A stretch of 64,000 nucleotides of DNA from Pseudomonas sp. PSB18 (GTDB taxonomy: Bacteria; Pseudomonadota; Gammaproteobacteria; Pseudomonadales; Pseudomonadaceae). Shown one piece after another: positions 1 to 9,213 of this stretch (position 1 is its first letter; each line of letters opens with the position of its first letter). The stretch covers positions 248,001 to 312,000 of the forward strand of contig NZ_NOIN01000007.1 of NCBI RefSeq assembly GCF_014596565.1, in the 5' to 3' direction. Below the pieces are notes generated by a model that saw nothing but the letters and a program-made list of their open reading frames with translations, was not told where the DNA came from and did not search any database. Position numbers and translations under genes: made by a program.

Positions 1-450
1 ATCCTCGCCACCGCCGATGGCATCGCCGTCAACCTGGGGGTGCACACCGAAGGCGCAGTGGTACGCCAGGGCGACACCTTGCTGGAGATCGTGCCCCAAG
101 GCACGCGGCTGGAGGTGGAAGGGCGCCTGCCGGTGAACCTGATCGACAAGGTCGGTATCCATCTGCCGGTGGACATTCTGTTTACCGCCTTCAACCAGAG
201 CCGCACGCCGAGGGTGGCGGGGGAGGTCAGCCTGGTGTCCGCCGACCAGATGATCGATGAAAAAACCGGTACGCCGTACTACGTGCTGCGCAGCAGCGTG
301 GGCGATGCGGCACTGGAAAAACTCAATGGCCTGGTGATCAAGCCCGGGATGCCGGCGGAAATGTTCGTGCGCACTGGCGAGCGCTCGCTGCTCAACTACC
401 TGTTCAAACCGCTGCTCGACCGGGCCGGCTCTGCGTTGACCGAGGAATAA
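1..450 (+). CDS. aprE: Type I secretion membrane fusion protein (HlyD family), 3' end
   Basis: This is the C-terminal part of a periplasmic adaptor of a type I secretion system; the frame is open from the first base, so the start lies outside the window. About 149 residues remain. They show the HlyD-type beta-barrel region: a lipoyl-like edge (EGAVVRQGDTLLEIVPQG), then the segment ending KPGMPAEMFVRTGERSLLNYLFKPLLD, which is typical of AprE/PrtE/LipC proteins, where the adaptor contacts the inner-membrane ABC protein. The stop is followed 13 bases later by the TolC-like gene, so the two are in one operon. Known for the family: AprDEF exports the alkaline protease and the RTX lipase, and that lipase gene lies 4.6 kb downstream. 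The name rests on this context and on the C-terminal motif. Confidence 0.9.
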   Translation: MLATADGIAVNLGVHTEGAVVRQGDTLLEIVPQGTRLEVEGRLPVNLIDKVGIHLPVDILFTAFNQSRTPRVAGEVSLVSADQMIDEKTGTPYYVLRSSVGDAALEKLNGLVIKPGMPAEMFVRTGERSLLNYLFKPLLDRAGSALTEE

Positions 451-463
451 GGATGTCCGGTGT

Positions 464-1801
464 ATGAAGTGTTTCTACGGGTTGGCACTGCTGGCCGTTT
501 CTACCTGCAACTCTGCCTGGGCCATGGGCCCGTTCGAATTCTACGAACAGGCCCTGCGCAACGATCCGGTCTATCTCGGGGCGATCAAGGAGCGCGACGC
601 GGGCCTGGAAAACCGCGCCATCGGCCGCGCCGGGCTGCTGCCGCACCTGGGCTACAGCTACAACAAGGGCCGCAACCAGTCCAAGGTCACTTACCTCAAT
701 GACCGTGGCGCCAGCCAGCATGACGATCGCAACTACAGCAGTTACGGCTCCAGCCTGACCCTGCAACAGCCACTGCTGGACTACGAGGCCTACGCGGCCT
801 ATCGCAAAGGCGTGGCGCAGGCGCTGTTCGCCGATGAAAACTTCCGCGGCAAGAGCCAGGAGTTGCTGGTGCGGGTGCTGAGCCATTACACCCAGGCGCT
901 GTTCGCCCAGGACCAGATCGACATTGCCCAGGCCAAGAAGAAGGCTTTCGAACAGCAGTTCCGCCAGAACGAGCATCTGTTTCGCCAAGGCGAAGGCACC
1001 CGCACCGATATCCTCGAGGCCGAGTCGCGCTACGAGCTGGCCACCGCCGAAGAAATCGAAGCGCACAACGAACAGGATGCCTCCCTGCGTGAGCTGGGTT
1101 CGCTGATCGGCGTGCCCACCCTGGCTATCGGCGACCTGGCGCCGTTGAACGAAACCTTTCAGACCTTCGCCTTGCAACCCGCCGGGTTCGATACCTGGCA
1201 CGAACTGGCCGTGAGCAACAACCCCAACCTGGCCTCCCAGCGCCAGGCCGTGGACGTGGCGCGCTACGAGGTAGAGCGCAACCGCGCCGGGCATCTGCCC
1301 AAGGTCAGCGCCTACGCGACGATGCGCCAGAACGAGTCGGAAAGCGGTAACACCTACAACCAGCGCTACGACACCAACACCATTGGCCTGGAAGTCAGCG
1401 TGCCCTTGTATGCCGGCGGCGGGGTGTCGGCTTCGACCCGCCAGGCCAGCCGCACCATGGAACAGGCCGAATACGAGCTGGACGCCAAGACCCGGGAAAC
1501 CCTGATCGAACTGCGCCGGCAGTTCAGCGCCTGCGTGTCGGGGGTGAACAAGCTGCGGGCCTACCAGAAAGCCCTGGCCTCCGCTGAAGCGCTGGTGGTG
1601 TCGACCCGGCAAAACATTCTGGGGGGTGAGCGGGTCAACCTCGACGCACTCAACGCCGAGCAACAGCTCTACACCACCCGCCGCGACCTCGCCCAGGCCC
1701 GCTACGACTACCTCATGGCCTGGGTCAAATTGCATTACTACGCCGGCACGTTGGGGGAACAGGACCTGGCGAAGGTGGATGAGGCGTTTGTAAGCCGCTG
1801 A
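464..1801 (+). CDS. aprF: TolC-family outer membrane protein of the type I protease/lipase exporter
   Basis: A 445-residue outer membrane efflux protein that would form the trans-periplasmic channel of the AprDEF exporter. Residues 1-20 are a Sec signal peptide ending SAWA. The rest has two repeats of the TolC fold: long coiled-coil stretches near residues 130-210 and 330-420, and the early motif FEFYEQALRNDPVYL, typical of AprF/PrtF/TolC. The usual length for AprF is about 450-480, so it is complete. An AAGGA sequence overlaps the end of aprE about ten bases before the ATG. It lies directly after the adaptor gene and before an autotransporter protease, the arrangement known in P. fluorescens. 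The family is certain; the specific name comes from context. Confidence 0.92.
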   Translation: MKCFYGLALLAVSTCNSAWAMGPFEFYEQALRNDPVYLGAIKERDAGLENRAIGRAGLLPHLGYSYNKGRNQSKVTYLNDRGASQHDDRNYSSYGSSLTLQQPLLDYEAYAAYRKGVAQALFADENFRGKSQELLVRVLSHYTQALFAQDQIDIAQAKKKAFEQQFRQNEHLFRQGEGTRTDILEAESRYELATAEEIEAHNEQDASLRELGSLIGVPTLAIGDLAPLNETFQTFALQPAGFDTWHELAVSNNPNLASQRQAVDVARYEVERNRAGHLPKVSAYATMRQNESESGNTYNQRYDTNTIGLEVSVPLYAGGGVSASTRQASRTMEQAEYELDAKTRETLIELRRQFSACVSGVNKLRAYQKALASAEALVVSTRQNILGGERVNLDALNAEQQLYTTRRDLAQARYDYLMAWVKLHYYAGTLGEQDLAKVDEAFVSR

Positions 1802-1869
1802 TCCATTGGTCGGGCAAGCCCCAAGGGACGGGATAGCCACAGGACTTTTGCAACAACTAAGGATGGTTC

Positions 1870-4800
1870 ATGACAATCGATAACAACAAGCAACCCGAAA
1901 AAACACGCGGTCTGTTCCTGCTCAAGAGCTTGAATCACGCCGTACTCTGCGCGGTGGCAACCCTGGGCACGGCCCAGGCGGCGCCTTATGTCGAGGGCGG
2001 CAGGTCCGGGGACCCGGACAGTTGGCGCAGCGCCGAATTCAACGCTGAATGGGGATTGGGCGCGATCAATGCACAGCAGGCCTATGCTGCCGGCTACACC
2101 GGCAAGGGCGTCAAGCTGGGGATCTTCGACCAACCGGTCTATGCCGCACATCCGGAGTTTTCCGGTACCGACAAAGTCGTGACCCTGATCACCAGCGGCA
2201 TCCGTGAATACACCGACCCGTACATTCCGGTGAGGGCCGGTGACCCATTCCGCTACGACGGTTCACCCACGGTGGGCTCCGATGGCAAGTTGGGCTCCCA
2301 CGGCACCCACGTCGGCGGGATCGCCGCCGGCAGTCGTGATGGCAGCCCGATGCACGGCGTGGCGTTCGATGCGCAGATCATCAGCGCCGACAACGGCGAC
2401 CCCGGCCCCGAGGACGGCATCATCCTCGGCAACGACGGTGCGGTGTACAAGGCCGGTTGGGATGCGCTGATCGCCAGTGGCGCACGGATCATCAACAACA
2501 GTTGGGGCATCGGCATCACCGACCGCTTCGACCAGGGCGGCCGGGACCCGGCATTCCCGCACTTCACCGTGCAGGACGCACAACTGCAGTTCGACCAGAT
2601 CCAGCCACTGCTGGGGACCCGGCCGGGCGGCGCATACGAAGGTGCCATCGCGGCTGCCCGCAGTGGAATCGTGACCATTTTCGCCGCCGGCAACGACTAC
2701 AACCTCAACAACCCCGATGCCATCGCGGGCCTGGCGTATTTCGTGCCGGACATCGCGCCGAACTGGCTCACGGTCGCCGCCCTGCAGGTCAATCCCGACA
2801 CCAGCAGCCCGGATCCCTACACCATCAGCACCTTCTCGTCGCGTTGCGGCTATACCGCCAGTTTCTGCGTATCGGCGCCAGGCACCCGGGTCTACAGCGC
2901 CGTGATCGGCGGCACCGGCGCCGATAACCTGACGGTGGGCTACGGCAACAAGAGCGGTACCTCCATGGCGGCACCCCATGTCGCCGGCAGTGTAGCGGTA
3001 TTGATGGAGCGCTTCCCCTACATGACCGGCGCCCAGGTCGCCAGCGTGCTGCGTACCACGGCCACCGACATGGGCGCCCCTGGCGTCGATTCGCTGTACG
3101 GCTGGGGCATGATCAACCTGGGCAAGGCCATCGACGGTCCATCGATGCTGGTGACCGAGCAGGACATTCCCGTGGAGTTCCGCGTGGACGGCGCCTACGG
3201 CAGCGGGCAATTCGTGGCGGACCTGCCGGGCGTCGGTGCGATCGTCGATGCCGGCAAACCCACGCAACGGGTGTGCAGCGGAATCCAGTGCGGGCTGGAT
3301 GTGTGGCGCAACGACATAGCCGGTCACGGTGGCCTGACCAAGGAAGGTATCGGCACCCTGGTACTCACCGGTGACAATACCTACAGCGGGCCGACCCTGG
3401 TCAACGAGGGGCGCCTGGCAATCAACGGTTCGCTGGCGTCGGCCGTGACTGTAAATGACGGCGGGGTACTGGGCGGGACCGGACGTATCGCCAGCCTGAT
3501 GGCCAACCAGGGCGGCAGCGTGACGCCGGGCAATTCCATTGGCACGTTGCAGGTGGCCGGGGATGTGACCTTCCAACCGGGCTCGACCTACGCGGTGGAG
3601 GTATCGCCGACCTCCAGCGACCTGATCATTGCCGGCGGCAAGGCCACGGTCGACGGCGCGACAGTGTCGTTATCCTTGGAAAACAGCCCGACGCTGCTGG
3701 CCGCCAGCGGAGTGACTAGTTTGTTGGGGCGCCAGCTCGACATCCTGCAGGCGGCCGACGGTATCGAAGGGCGTTTTGGCCAGGTACTGCCCAATTACGC
3801 GTTTCTGGGAGGAAACCTGGCGTACTCCGCCAGCGCTGTTCAACTGACGGTGGCGCGCAACGCGGCATCGTTCAGCAGCCTTGGCCTGACCCCCAACCAG
3901 CGTTCCGTAGCATCCGCGGCGGAGCAATTGGGCGCTGGCAACGGCCTCTACGAAACCTTGTTGCTGTCACCCAGTACCGCCGTGGCCCAACAGGCGTTCC
4001 AGCAATTGTCCGGCGAGATCCATCCGGCCGTCGGCACGCTGTTGATCAACCACAGCCGCTACCTGCGAGACGCCGTGGGTGATCGCCTGCGCCAGGACGC
4101 GCTGTACGACGCCAATACGCCAACCGATGTCGACAGCAACCTCTGGGTCAAGGTGCTCGGCGCCTGGGGCAAAAGCGATGGGGGCCATGACAATGCCAGT
4201 TCCAACAGTTCCATCGGCGGGCTGCTGATCGGGGGCGACGGCCTGATCAGCGAACGGACACGACTGGGCTTCGTCACCGGCTACAGCGACAGCTCATTGA
4301 GCATGGGGGATGGCACGCATTCGTCGGCCAAGGCGGACAGCTATCACCTTGGGGCCTACCTGGGGCATGAGATCGACGCGCTGCGCCTGACCGTCGGTGG
4401 CGCCTACAGCTGGCATCGTATCGACGTCAAACGCGATCTGCAGTGGGCCGAGGTCAGTGGCCGGGAGAAAACCAAGCGCGATGCCCGTACCGGCCAGCTC
4501 TTCACCGAAGCGGCGTATCGCCTCGACCTGCAACCCGTGGCCTTGGAACCGTTCGCCAACCTGGCTTACGTGCACCTGGACAACGACAGCTTCCATGAGA
4601 AAGGCGACAACGCAGCCCTGCACGGTGGCGATGACCGTCGCGATGCGCTGCTGTCGACGCTGGGCATGCGGGCCAGCCACACCCTGGCGCTGTCGCGGAC
4701 CCAGCAACTGCAACTCTCCGGCTCCCTCGGCTGGCAGCACAACTTGAGCAACACCCGTTCCGAACAGGACCTGGCGTTTACCGGCAGTACGAACACCTTC

Positions 4801-4962
4801 GCCGTGCAGAGCGTGTCGATGGACCGCAATGCCGCAGTGATCGGCGCTCGGGCCGGCCTCGCGGTGGCCAAGGACGTACGCGTCAACCTGGACTACAACG
4901 GCCTGCTCGGTGCCCGGGATAAAAGCCATGGCGTCGGGCTGACCCTGGACTGGCAGTTCTGA
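1870..4962 (+). CDS. Autotransporter subtilisin-like serine protease
   Basis: A 1030-residue secreted protease using type V secretion. A signal peptide ends near residue 38 (GTAQAAPY). The subtilase domain covers about residues 55-425, with Asp87 (GIFDQP), His144 (SHGTHVGG), oxyanion Asn275 (AAGNDYN) and Ser365 (GTSMAAPHVAG), so the catalytic triad is intact. Residues 485-580 carry the autotransporter-associated repeat (GGLTKEGIGTLVLTGDNTYSGPT, split by glycines). The C-terminal 280 residues form the beta-barrel and end in the aromatic residue expected (LDWQF). It lies between aprF and the lipase gene, where P. fluorescens strains carry prtA/prtB; here only one copy is present. I leave the symbol blank because prtA and prtB cannot be told apart from sequence alone. 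Confidence 0.93.
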   Translation: MTIDNNKQPEKTRGLFLLKSLNHAVLCAVATLGTAQAAPYVEGGRSGDPDSWRSAEFNAEWGLGAINAQQAYAAGYTGKGVKLGIFDQPVYAAHPEFSGTDKVVTLITSGIREYTDPYIPVRAGDPFRYDGSPTVGSDGKLGSHGTHVGGIAAGSRDGSPMHGVAFDAQIISADNGDPGPEDGIILGNDGAVYKAGWDALIASGARIINNSWGIGITDRFDQGGRDPAFPHFTVQDAQLQFDQIQPLLGTRPGGAYEGAIAAARSGIVTIFAAGNDYNLNNPDAIAGLAYFVPDIAPNWLTVAALQVNPDTSSPDPYTISTFSSRCGYTASFCVSAPGTRVYSAVIGGTGADNLTVGYGNKSGTSMAAPHVAGSVAVLMERFPYMTGAQVASVLRTTATDMGAPGVDSLYGWGMINLGKAIDGPSMLVTEQDIPVEFRVDGAYGSGQFVADLPGVGAIVDAGKPTQRVCSGIQCGLDVWRNDIAGHGGLTKEGIGTLVLTGDNTYSGPTLVNEGRLAINGSLASAVTVNDGGVLGGTGRIASLMANQGGSVTPGNSIGTLQVAGDVTFQPGSTYAVEVSPTSSDLIIAGGKATVDGATVSLSLENSPTLLAASGVTSLLGRQLDILQAADGIEGRFGQVLPNYAFLGGNLAYSASAVQLTVARNAASFSSLGLTPNQRSVASAAEQLGAGNGLYETLLLSPSTAVAQQAFQQLSGEIHPAVGTLLINHSRYLRDAVGDRLRQDALYDANTPTDVDSNLWVKVLGAWGKSDGGHDNASSNSSIGGLLIGGDGLISERTRLGFVTGYSDSSLSMGDGTHSSAKADSYHLGAYLGHEIDALRLTVGGAYSWHRIDVKRDLQWAEVSGREKTKRDARTGQLFTEAAYRLDLQPVALEPFANLAYVHLDNDSFHEKGDNAALHGGDDRRDALLSTLGMRASHTLALSRTQQLQLSGSLGWQHNLSNTRSEQDLAFTGSTNTFAVQSVSMDRNAAVIGARAGLAVAKDVRVNLDYNGLLGARDKSHGVGLTLDWQF

Positions 4963-5034
4963 GCCGGGGAGAAACGACCGGCTGGACCCTTCACTTTGCA
5001 CCTATTCCAACAACAAAAAGAGAGGCAGCAACAC

Positions 5035-6885
5035 ATGGGTATCTACGACTACAAGAATCTCGGCACCACCGAGTCCAAGGCATTGGTCAGCGATGCGATG
5101 GCGATCATGCTGTATTCCTACCATAACCTCGACAACGGCTTTGCCGTCGGCTATCAGCACAATGGCTTCGGTGCCGGGCTACCGGCAACCCTGGTCACGG
5201 CGTTGCTGGGTGGCACCGATTCCCAAGGGGTAATTCCCGGCGTGCCGTGGAACCCCGACTCGGAAAAGCTTGCGCTCGAAGCGGTGCAGAAGGCCGGATG
5301 GACCCCTATCAGCGCCTCGCAACTGGGCTATGCCGGCAAGGTGGATGGTCGCGGAACGTTCTTTGGCGAGAAGGCCGGCTATACCACCGCGCAAGTGGAG
5401 ATCCTCGGCAAGTACGACGCCGAGGGTCTCTTGCAGGAAATCGGCGTGTCGTTTCGTGGCACCAGCGGCCCCCGGGAAAACCTGATAGGCGACTCCATCG
5501 GTGATGTGATCAACGACCTGATGGCCGCCCTGGGCCCCAAGGACTATGCGAAAAACTACGCCGGTGAAGCTTTCGGCAACCTGCTCGGGGATGTCGCGAA
5601 GTTTGCCCAGGCCCACGGTTTGACTGGTAAGGACGTACTGGTCAGCGGCCACAGCCTGGGCGGGTTGGCGGTCAATAGCATGGCGGACTTGAGCGCGGGC
5701 AAGTGGTCGGGTTTCTACAACGACGCCAACTACATCGCCTATGCCTCACCGACCCAGAGTGGCACCGACAAAGTGCTGAACATCGGCTATGAAAACGACC
5801 CGGTCTTCCGGGCGCTGGATGGCACGACGTTCAACCTGTCGTCGGTAGGTGTGCACGATGCGCAACAGGAAACGGCCACCAACAACATCGTCAGCTTCAA
5901 CGACCACTACGCTTCGACGGCCTGGAACGTATTGCCGTTTTCTATCCTCAACATCCCCACGTGGATTTCCCACCTGCCCACCGGTTACGGCGATGGCATG
6001 GGGCGGATCATGGGTTCGGCGTTCTACGACCTGACCGAAAAGGACTCCACTGTCATCGTTGCCAACCTGTCGGACCCGGCACGGGGCAGTACCTGGGTGC
6101 AAGACCTCAATCGCAATGCCGAGGCCCACACCGGCAGCACTTTCATCATTGGCAGCGACCAGGCCGATCTGATCCAGGGTGGCCAGGGCAACGATTACCT
6201 GGAAGGCCGCGCTGGCAACGATACGTTCCGCGACGGCGGTGGCTATAACGTGATCCTGGGCGGGCAGGGCAACAACAGCCTGCACCTGCAGCAATCGGTG
6301 AAGGATTTCAGTTTCGCCCATGACGGGGCCGGAACGCTGTATGTGCGTGATGCTCACGGCGCGATCAGCATCACCCGCGACATCGGTACGCTGGTCAGCC
6401 AGGAGCCCGGCTCGCTCTGGGGAATGCTCAAGAATGAGGTAAGCCACAGCGTCACCGCCAACGGTCTGGTCGCCGGGGGCAATCTGACGGCGTATGCGTC
6501 ATCGGCCAACGGCAGCGCGGCTGACGATGCCCTGGTGGCGCGGGCGACGGGTGACTGGCTGTTCGGCCTGGACGGTAACGACAAGCTGGCGGGCGGTGCG
6601 GGGAATGACACCTTCGTCGGCGGTTCAGGCAATGACGTGATGCAATCGGGTGGCGGCAACGACACCTTCATCTTCAACGGTGTGTTTGGCCAGGACCGGA
6701 TCAGCGGCTATGACGGGGGAGACAAGTTGGTGTTCATTGGCGTACAGGGGGCCGGGACGGGTTATGACTACAGCCAGCACTTGTCGCAGGTGGGCGCCGA
6801 TACGTTGCTCACGGTTGGCGACAGCTCTGTGACGTTGGTGGGGGTAGGGCTGGGGCAGGTTGGAGAACACATCGTGTTCGCCTGA
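5035..6885 (+). CDS. lipA: Family I.3 RTX lipase, type I secretion substrate
   Basis: A secreted triacylglycerol lipase of 616 residues. The catalytic triad is visible at Ser207 (VSGHSLGG), Asp255 (GYENDPVF) and His313 (WISHLPTG), the same numbering as in the known 617-residue Pseudomonas I.3 lipases. Nonapeptide RTX repeats that bind calcium occur in two blocks (GGQGNDYLEG near 380; GGAGNDTFVGGSGND near 525). The C-terminus ends in a hydrophobic secretion signal (EHIVFA) without cysteine, as expected for AprDEF export. The start was set at the ATG 39 bases inside the longest frame, because it is preceded by AGAGG and the MGIYDYKNL start is the family start. Known names are lipA or tliA. It is the likely cargo of the AprEF genes upstream. 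Confidence 0.96.
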   Translation: MGIYDYKNLGTTESKALVSDAMAIMLYSYHNLDNGFAVGYQHNGFGAGLPATLVTALLGGTDSQGVIPGVPWNPDSEKLALEAVQKAGWTPISASQLGYAGKVDGRGTFFGEKAGYTTAQVEILGKYDAEGLLQEIGVSFRGTSGPRENLIGDSIGDVINDLMAALGPKDYAKNYAGEAFGNLLGDVAKFAQAHGLTGKDVLVSGHSLGGLAVNSMADLSAGKWSGFYNDANYIAYASPTQSGTDKVLNIGYENDPVFRALDGTTFNLSSVGVHDAQQETATNNIVSFNDHYASTAWNVLPFSILNIPTWISHLPTGYGDGMGRIMGSAFYDLTEKDSTVIVANLSDPARGSTWVQDLNRNAEAHTGSTFIIGSDQADLIQGGQGNDYLEGRAGNDTFRDGGGYNVILGGQGNNSLHLQQSVKDFSFAHDGAGTLYVRDAHGAISITRDIGTLVSQEPGSLWGMLKNEVSHSVTANGLVAGGNLTAYASSANGSAADDALVARATGDWLFGLDGNDKLAGGAGNDTFVGGSGNDVMQSGGGNDTFIFNGVFGQDRISGYDGGDKLVFIGVQGAGTGYDYSQHLSQVGADTLLTVGDSSVTLVGVGLGQVGEHIVFA

Positions 6886-6906
6886 TTCCTGTACTGAACC
6901 CTGCTT

Positions 6907-7000
6907 CTGTGGGAACCGAGCTTGCTCGCGATAGCGGTGGATCAGCTTGAAGTGATGTTGACTGCGAAGTCGCCATCGCGAGCAAGCTCAGCTCCCACAG
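6907..7000. repeat. Inverted REP pair (REP family A)
   Basis: Two copies of a palindromic unit (CTGTGGGAACCGAGCTTGCT and its reverse complement) face each other around a 35-base spacer, directly downstream of the lipase gene. Each copy can form a hairpin and the pair forms a larger cruciform. This is the paired REP (REPIN-like) arrangement common in Pseudomonas. The left copy has a divergent base compared with the other copies in this window. It may also stop transcription from the lipase gene. Confidence 0.8.
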
Positions 7001-7041
7001 TTTCCCCGGTTTATACAGATTCGACGTACACCACAGATCCC

Positions 7042-7070
7042 CTGTGGGAGCGAGCCTGCTCGCGATGGCG
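7042..7070 (+). repeat. Single REP element (family A)
   Basis: One unit reading CTGTGGGAGCGAGCCTGCTC followed by GCGATGGCG, identical in its core to copies found at seven other places in the window. It stands alone, without an inverted partner, between the preceding REP pair and the lipoprotein gene. Confidence 0.75.
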
Positions 7071-7119
7071 GCCGTGCGGTCGCAAAAGGGTGTCGGCTAA
7101 CACTTGCCCCACAGAGGGT

Positions 7120-7344
7120 TCAGTCTTCCTTGCGAATCGTCGCCACGTCGTCGGCACGCACCCGGACTTTCTTGCCGGCAATGTCTTCGAACTCGTAGAA
7201 ACCGTCGGACGTGCGGGTGTTAGGGGTGTCCTTGGTCAAATACTGGGTACCGTTCTGCAAGGTCACGACGGTCGGCGTCGAGCAACCGGCCAGCGCCAGG
7301 AACGCTGCAGCTGCCAAAGGCAGGCCCAGAAATCTGATGTTCAT
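7120..7344 (-). CDS. YgdI/YgdR-type small lipoprotein (DUF903)
   Basis: A 74-residue predicted lipoprotein. A hydrophobic signal is followed by the lipobox LAGC, with the lipidated cysteine at residue 21. The mature part (VVTLQNGTQYLTKDTPN then DGFYEFEDIAGKKVRV) is the small SH3-like DUF903 fold found in E. coli YgdI and YgdR, whose role is unknown. The ATG used here is the second of two nearby ones: GAGAGG lies seven bases before it but only one base before the upstream ATG. It is transcribed alone, towards the REP elements, and diverges from the nuclease-helicase operon. Confidence 0.88.
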   Translation of the reverse strand: MNIRFLGLPLAAAAFLALAGCSTPTVVTLQNGTQYLTKDTPNTRTSDGFYEFEDIAGKKVRVRADDVATIRKED

Positions 7345-7516
7345 ATCCATACCTCTCGATCAAGGACGCGGCTCATCCGACCGCGCCATCACTGTAATCA
7401 ACCGCCATTGGTCCCGCTTACTGTAGGAAAGTTCATCGCCGACCACAGGATTTCACCTTAATAATTGAAGGGACCACTCATCCTTTGCAGTTGCCCGAGC
7501 CGTCCGTAGCTGGTAT

Positions 7517-7532
7517 CTGTACGCATAACCAG
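7517..7532 (+). promoter_or_regulatory. LexA-like (SOS) box upstream of the nuclease-helicase operon
   Basis: The sequence CTGTACGCATAACCAG has the LexA core CTG-N10-CAG and extends to CAGTA on the right. The gamma-proteobacterial consensus is CTGT-N8-ACAG; one base of the right half-site differs. It lies 29-44 bases before the candidate start codons of a two-gene DNA repair operon, a typical LexA operator position. The match and the position are seen; LexA binding is inferred. Confidence 0.5.
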
Positions 7533-7560
7533 TACTCCAGCACCCGTGGCGCTTCTTCCC

Positions 7561-9213
7561 GTGACAGCCAACCCTCTCGACGATCCCTTTTATTATCTGA
7601 ACAATTTCCAGCAGGTGCTTGCCTGGCTGACGCAACGCTATGCCGACGTGCTCAGCATCGAGGAGCAGCGGTTCATCGACGATTTCGCGTCGCTGCCTCG
7701 CTCATCCCAGGGTTTGCTGGTACGCATGGTGATGCGCAAGGGGTTGCGCTTTCGGCACAGCAAATTGCATTACCCGGAAATCGGCGACATTGGCGCGGCG
7801 GCCGAGCCACTGCTGGCCCTGGGCTGGGTGCAGGACCAATGGCCCCTGAACCTTGCCGAACTGTTCGAGGTGCTGCTCAAGCCGGAAATCATCCTGTGCC
7901 TGGGTCATCTGATCGAACGCCCCAAGGCGAAAAAGACCGAATGGCTCCAGGCCTTGGAGGATCGCTTGGGCGAAACACGGCCATTCAATCAATGGTGCCC
8001 GCAACTCGAGGACCGGTTGTACAGCCTGACGATCATGGACACCTGCGACCGGCTGCGGTTGATGTTCTTTGGCAACCTCTATCAGGACTGGTCGGAATTC
8101 GTGCTGGCGGATCTGGGCATCTTCACCTACGAAACCGTGGCGTTCAGCGCCGAATCCCGCGGTTTGCGCAATCGCGGCGACGTCGATGCCTGCCTGTTCC
8201 TGCACGAGTGCCAGCAGCGCTTCGAAGCAGGCGAGCCGCCGGAGGACGTCGTCGCTCAAGTCAACGGGCTGACCCTGGACAACCCCTGGCTGGAGCGGCG
8301 CCGGGGCAAGTTGCTGTTCCAGATCGGCCAGCACGCCGAGCGCAGCGCCGATTTTGCCCAGGCCCTGTGCATCTATCGCGATTGCACCTACCCCGGCGCA
8401 CGGTTGCGGATGATCCGCGTGCTGGAGCGCATCGGCGAGTACGCTTTGGCCCTGGAACTGGGGGAATTGGCTGCCCGAGCGCCGGAAAATGCCGCGGAAA
8501 CCCAGGCATTGCTCAGGGTCGTACCGCGTTTGCAGCGCAAACTGGGCGGGCCACCGGTACCCCGTGCCATGGTCCGGGAGGTGGAGCGGCTGGACCTGCA
8601 CCTGCCCCGTGTCGACCCGGCTTTGTCGGTGGAGTATCACGTCCAGGCGCATTTGCACGACGTGACCGCCCCGGTGCATTACGTCGAGAACAGCCTGATC
8701 AACTCATTGTTCGGTCTGTTGTGCTGGCCGGCGATTTTCGCACCGTTGCCGGGAGCGTTTTTCCATCCGTTCCAGCGCGGTCCGGTGGACCTGCTCAACG
8801 AAGATTTTCCTGTCCGTCGCGCCAAGCTGTTCGCGGCCTGCTTCGCGGAACTCGACGACGGGCGCTATCGGGACACCATTGTCGGGCGCTATGCGGAGAA
8901 ATGGGGCGTCCAGTCGCCTTTCGTGTTCTGGGGCGCGATGTCCGAAGAGTTGTTGCATCAGGCACTCGATTGCCTGCCGGCCGAACACCTCAAGCACTGG
9001 TTCAATCGCCTGCTGCTGGACATCAAGGCCAACCGTGCCGGCATGCCGGACCTGATCCAGTTCTGGCCGCAGGACAAGACTTATCGCATGATCGAAGTCA
9101 AAGGGCCCGGCGATCGCCTGCAAGACAATCAATTGCGCTGGTTGGCGTTCTGTCACGAGCACCGGATGCCCGTCGCGGTTTGCCATGTGCAATGGATGGA
9201 GCAGGGCGCATGA
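7561..9213 (+). CDS. FAN1-like VRR-NUC domain nuclease
   Basis: About 550 residues. The C-terminal 70 residues form a VRR-NUC (PD-(D/E)XK) domain with the motif GMPDLIQFW followed by MIEVKGPGDRLQDNQ, giving the catalytic Asp, Glu and Lys. The long alpha-helical N-terminal part matches the bacterial FAN1 family, whose Pseudomonas aeruginosa member is a known structure-specific nuclease. FAN1 cuts 5' flaps and helps to repair interstrand crosslinks. The start is uncertain: GTG codons at 7546 and 7561 are both in frame; I chose the second because V/M-TANPLDDPFYYLNNFQ looks like the family start. Its stop overlaps the ATG of the helicase by four bases, so translation is coupled. A LexA-like box lies upstream. 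Confidence 0.88.
   Translation: MTANPLDDPFYYLNNFQQVLAWLTQRYADVLSIEEQRFIDDFASLPRSSQGLLVRMVMRKGLRFRHSKLHYPEIGDIGAAAEPLLALGWVQDQWPLNLAELFEVLLKPEIILCLGHLIERPKAKKTEWLQALEDRLGETRPFNQWCPQLEDRLYSLTIMDTCDRLRLMFFGNLYQDWSEFVLADLGIFTYETVAFSAESRGLRNRGDVDACLFLHECQQRFEAGEPPEDVVAQVNGLTLDNPWLERRRGKLLFQIGQHAERSADFAQALCIYRDCTYPGARLRMIRVLERIGEYALALELGELAARAPENAAETQALLRVVPRLQRKLGGPPVPRAMVREVERLDLHLPRVDPALSVEYHVQAHLHDVTAPVHYVENSLINSLFGLLCWPAIFAPLPGAFFHPFQRGPVDLLNEDFPVRRAKLFAACFAELDDGRYRDTIVGRYAEKWGVQSPFVFWGAMSEELLHQALDCLPAEHLKHWFNRLLLDIKANRAGMPDLIQFWPQDKTYRMIEVKGPGDRLQDNQLRWLAFCHEHRMPVAVCHVQWMEQGA

Noticed and set aside
404..1840. Long minus-strand frame opposite aprF
   Set aside because: A shadow of high-GC codon use; aprF on the plus strand has a signal peptide and TolC motifs.
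7485..9209. Open frame in front of the helicase gene, in a third frame over the FAN1-like gene
   Set aside because: It shows no protein family features, runs opposite in frame to a well supported gene, and the helicase has its own ATG overlapping the nuclease stop.
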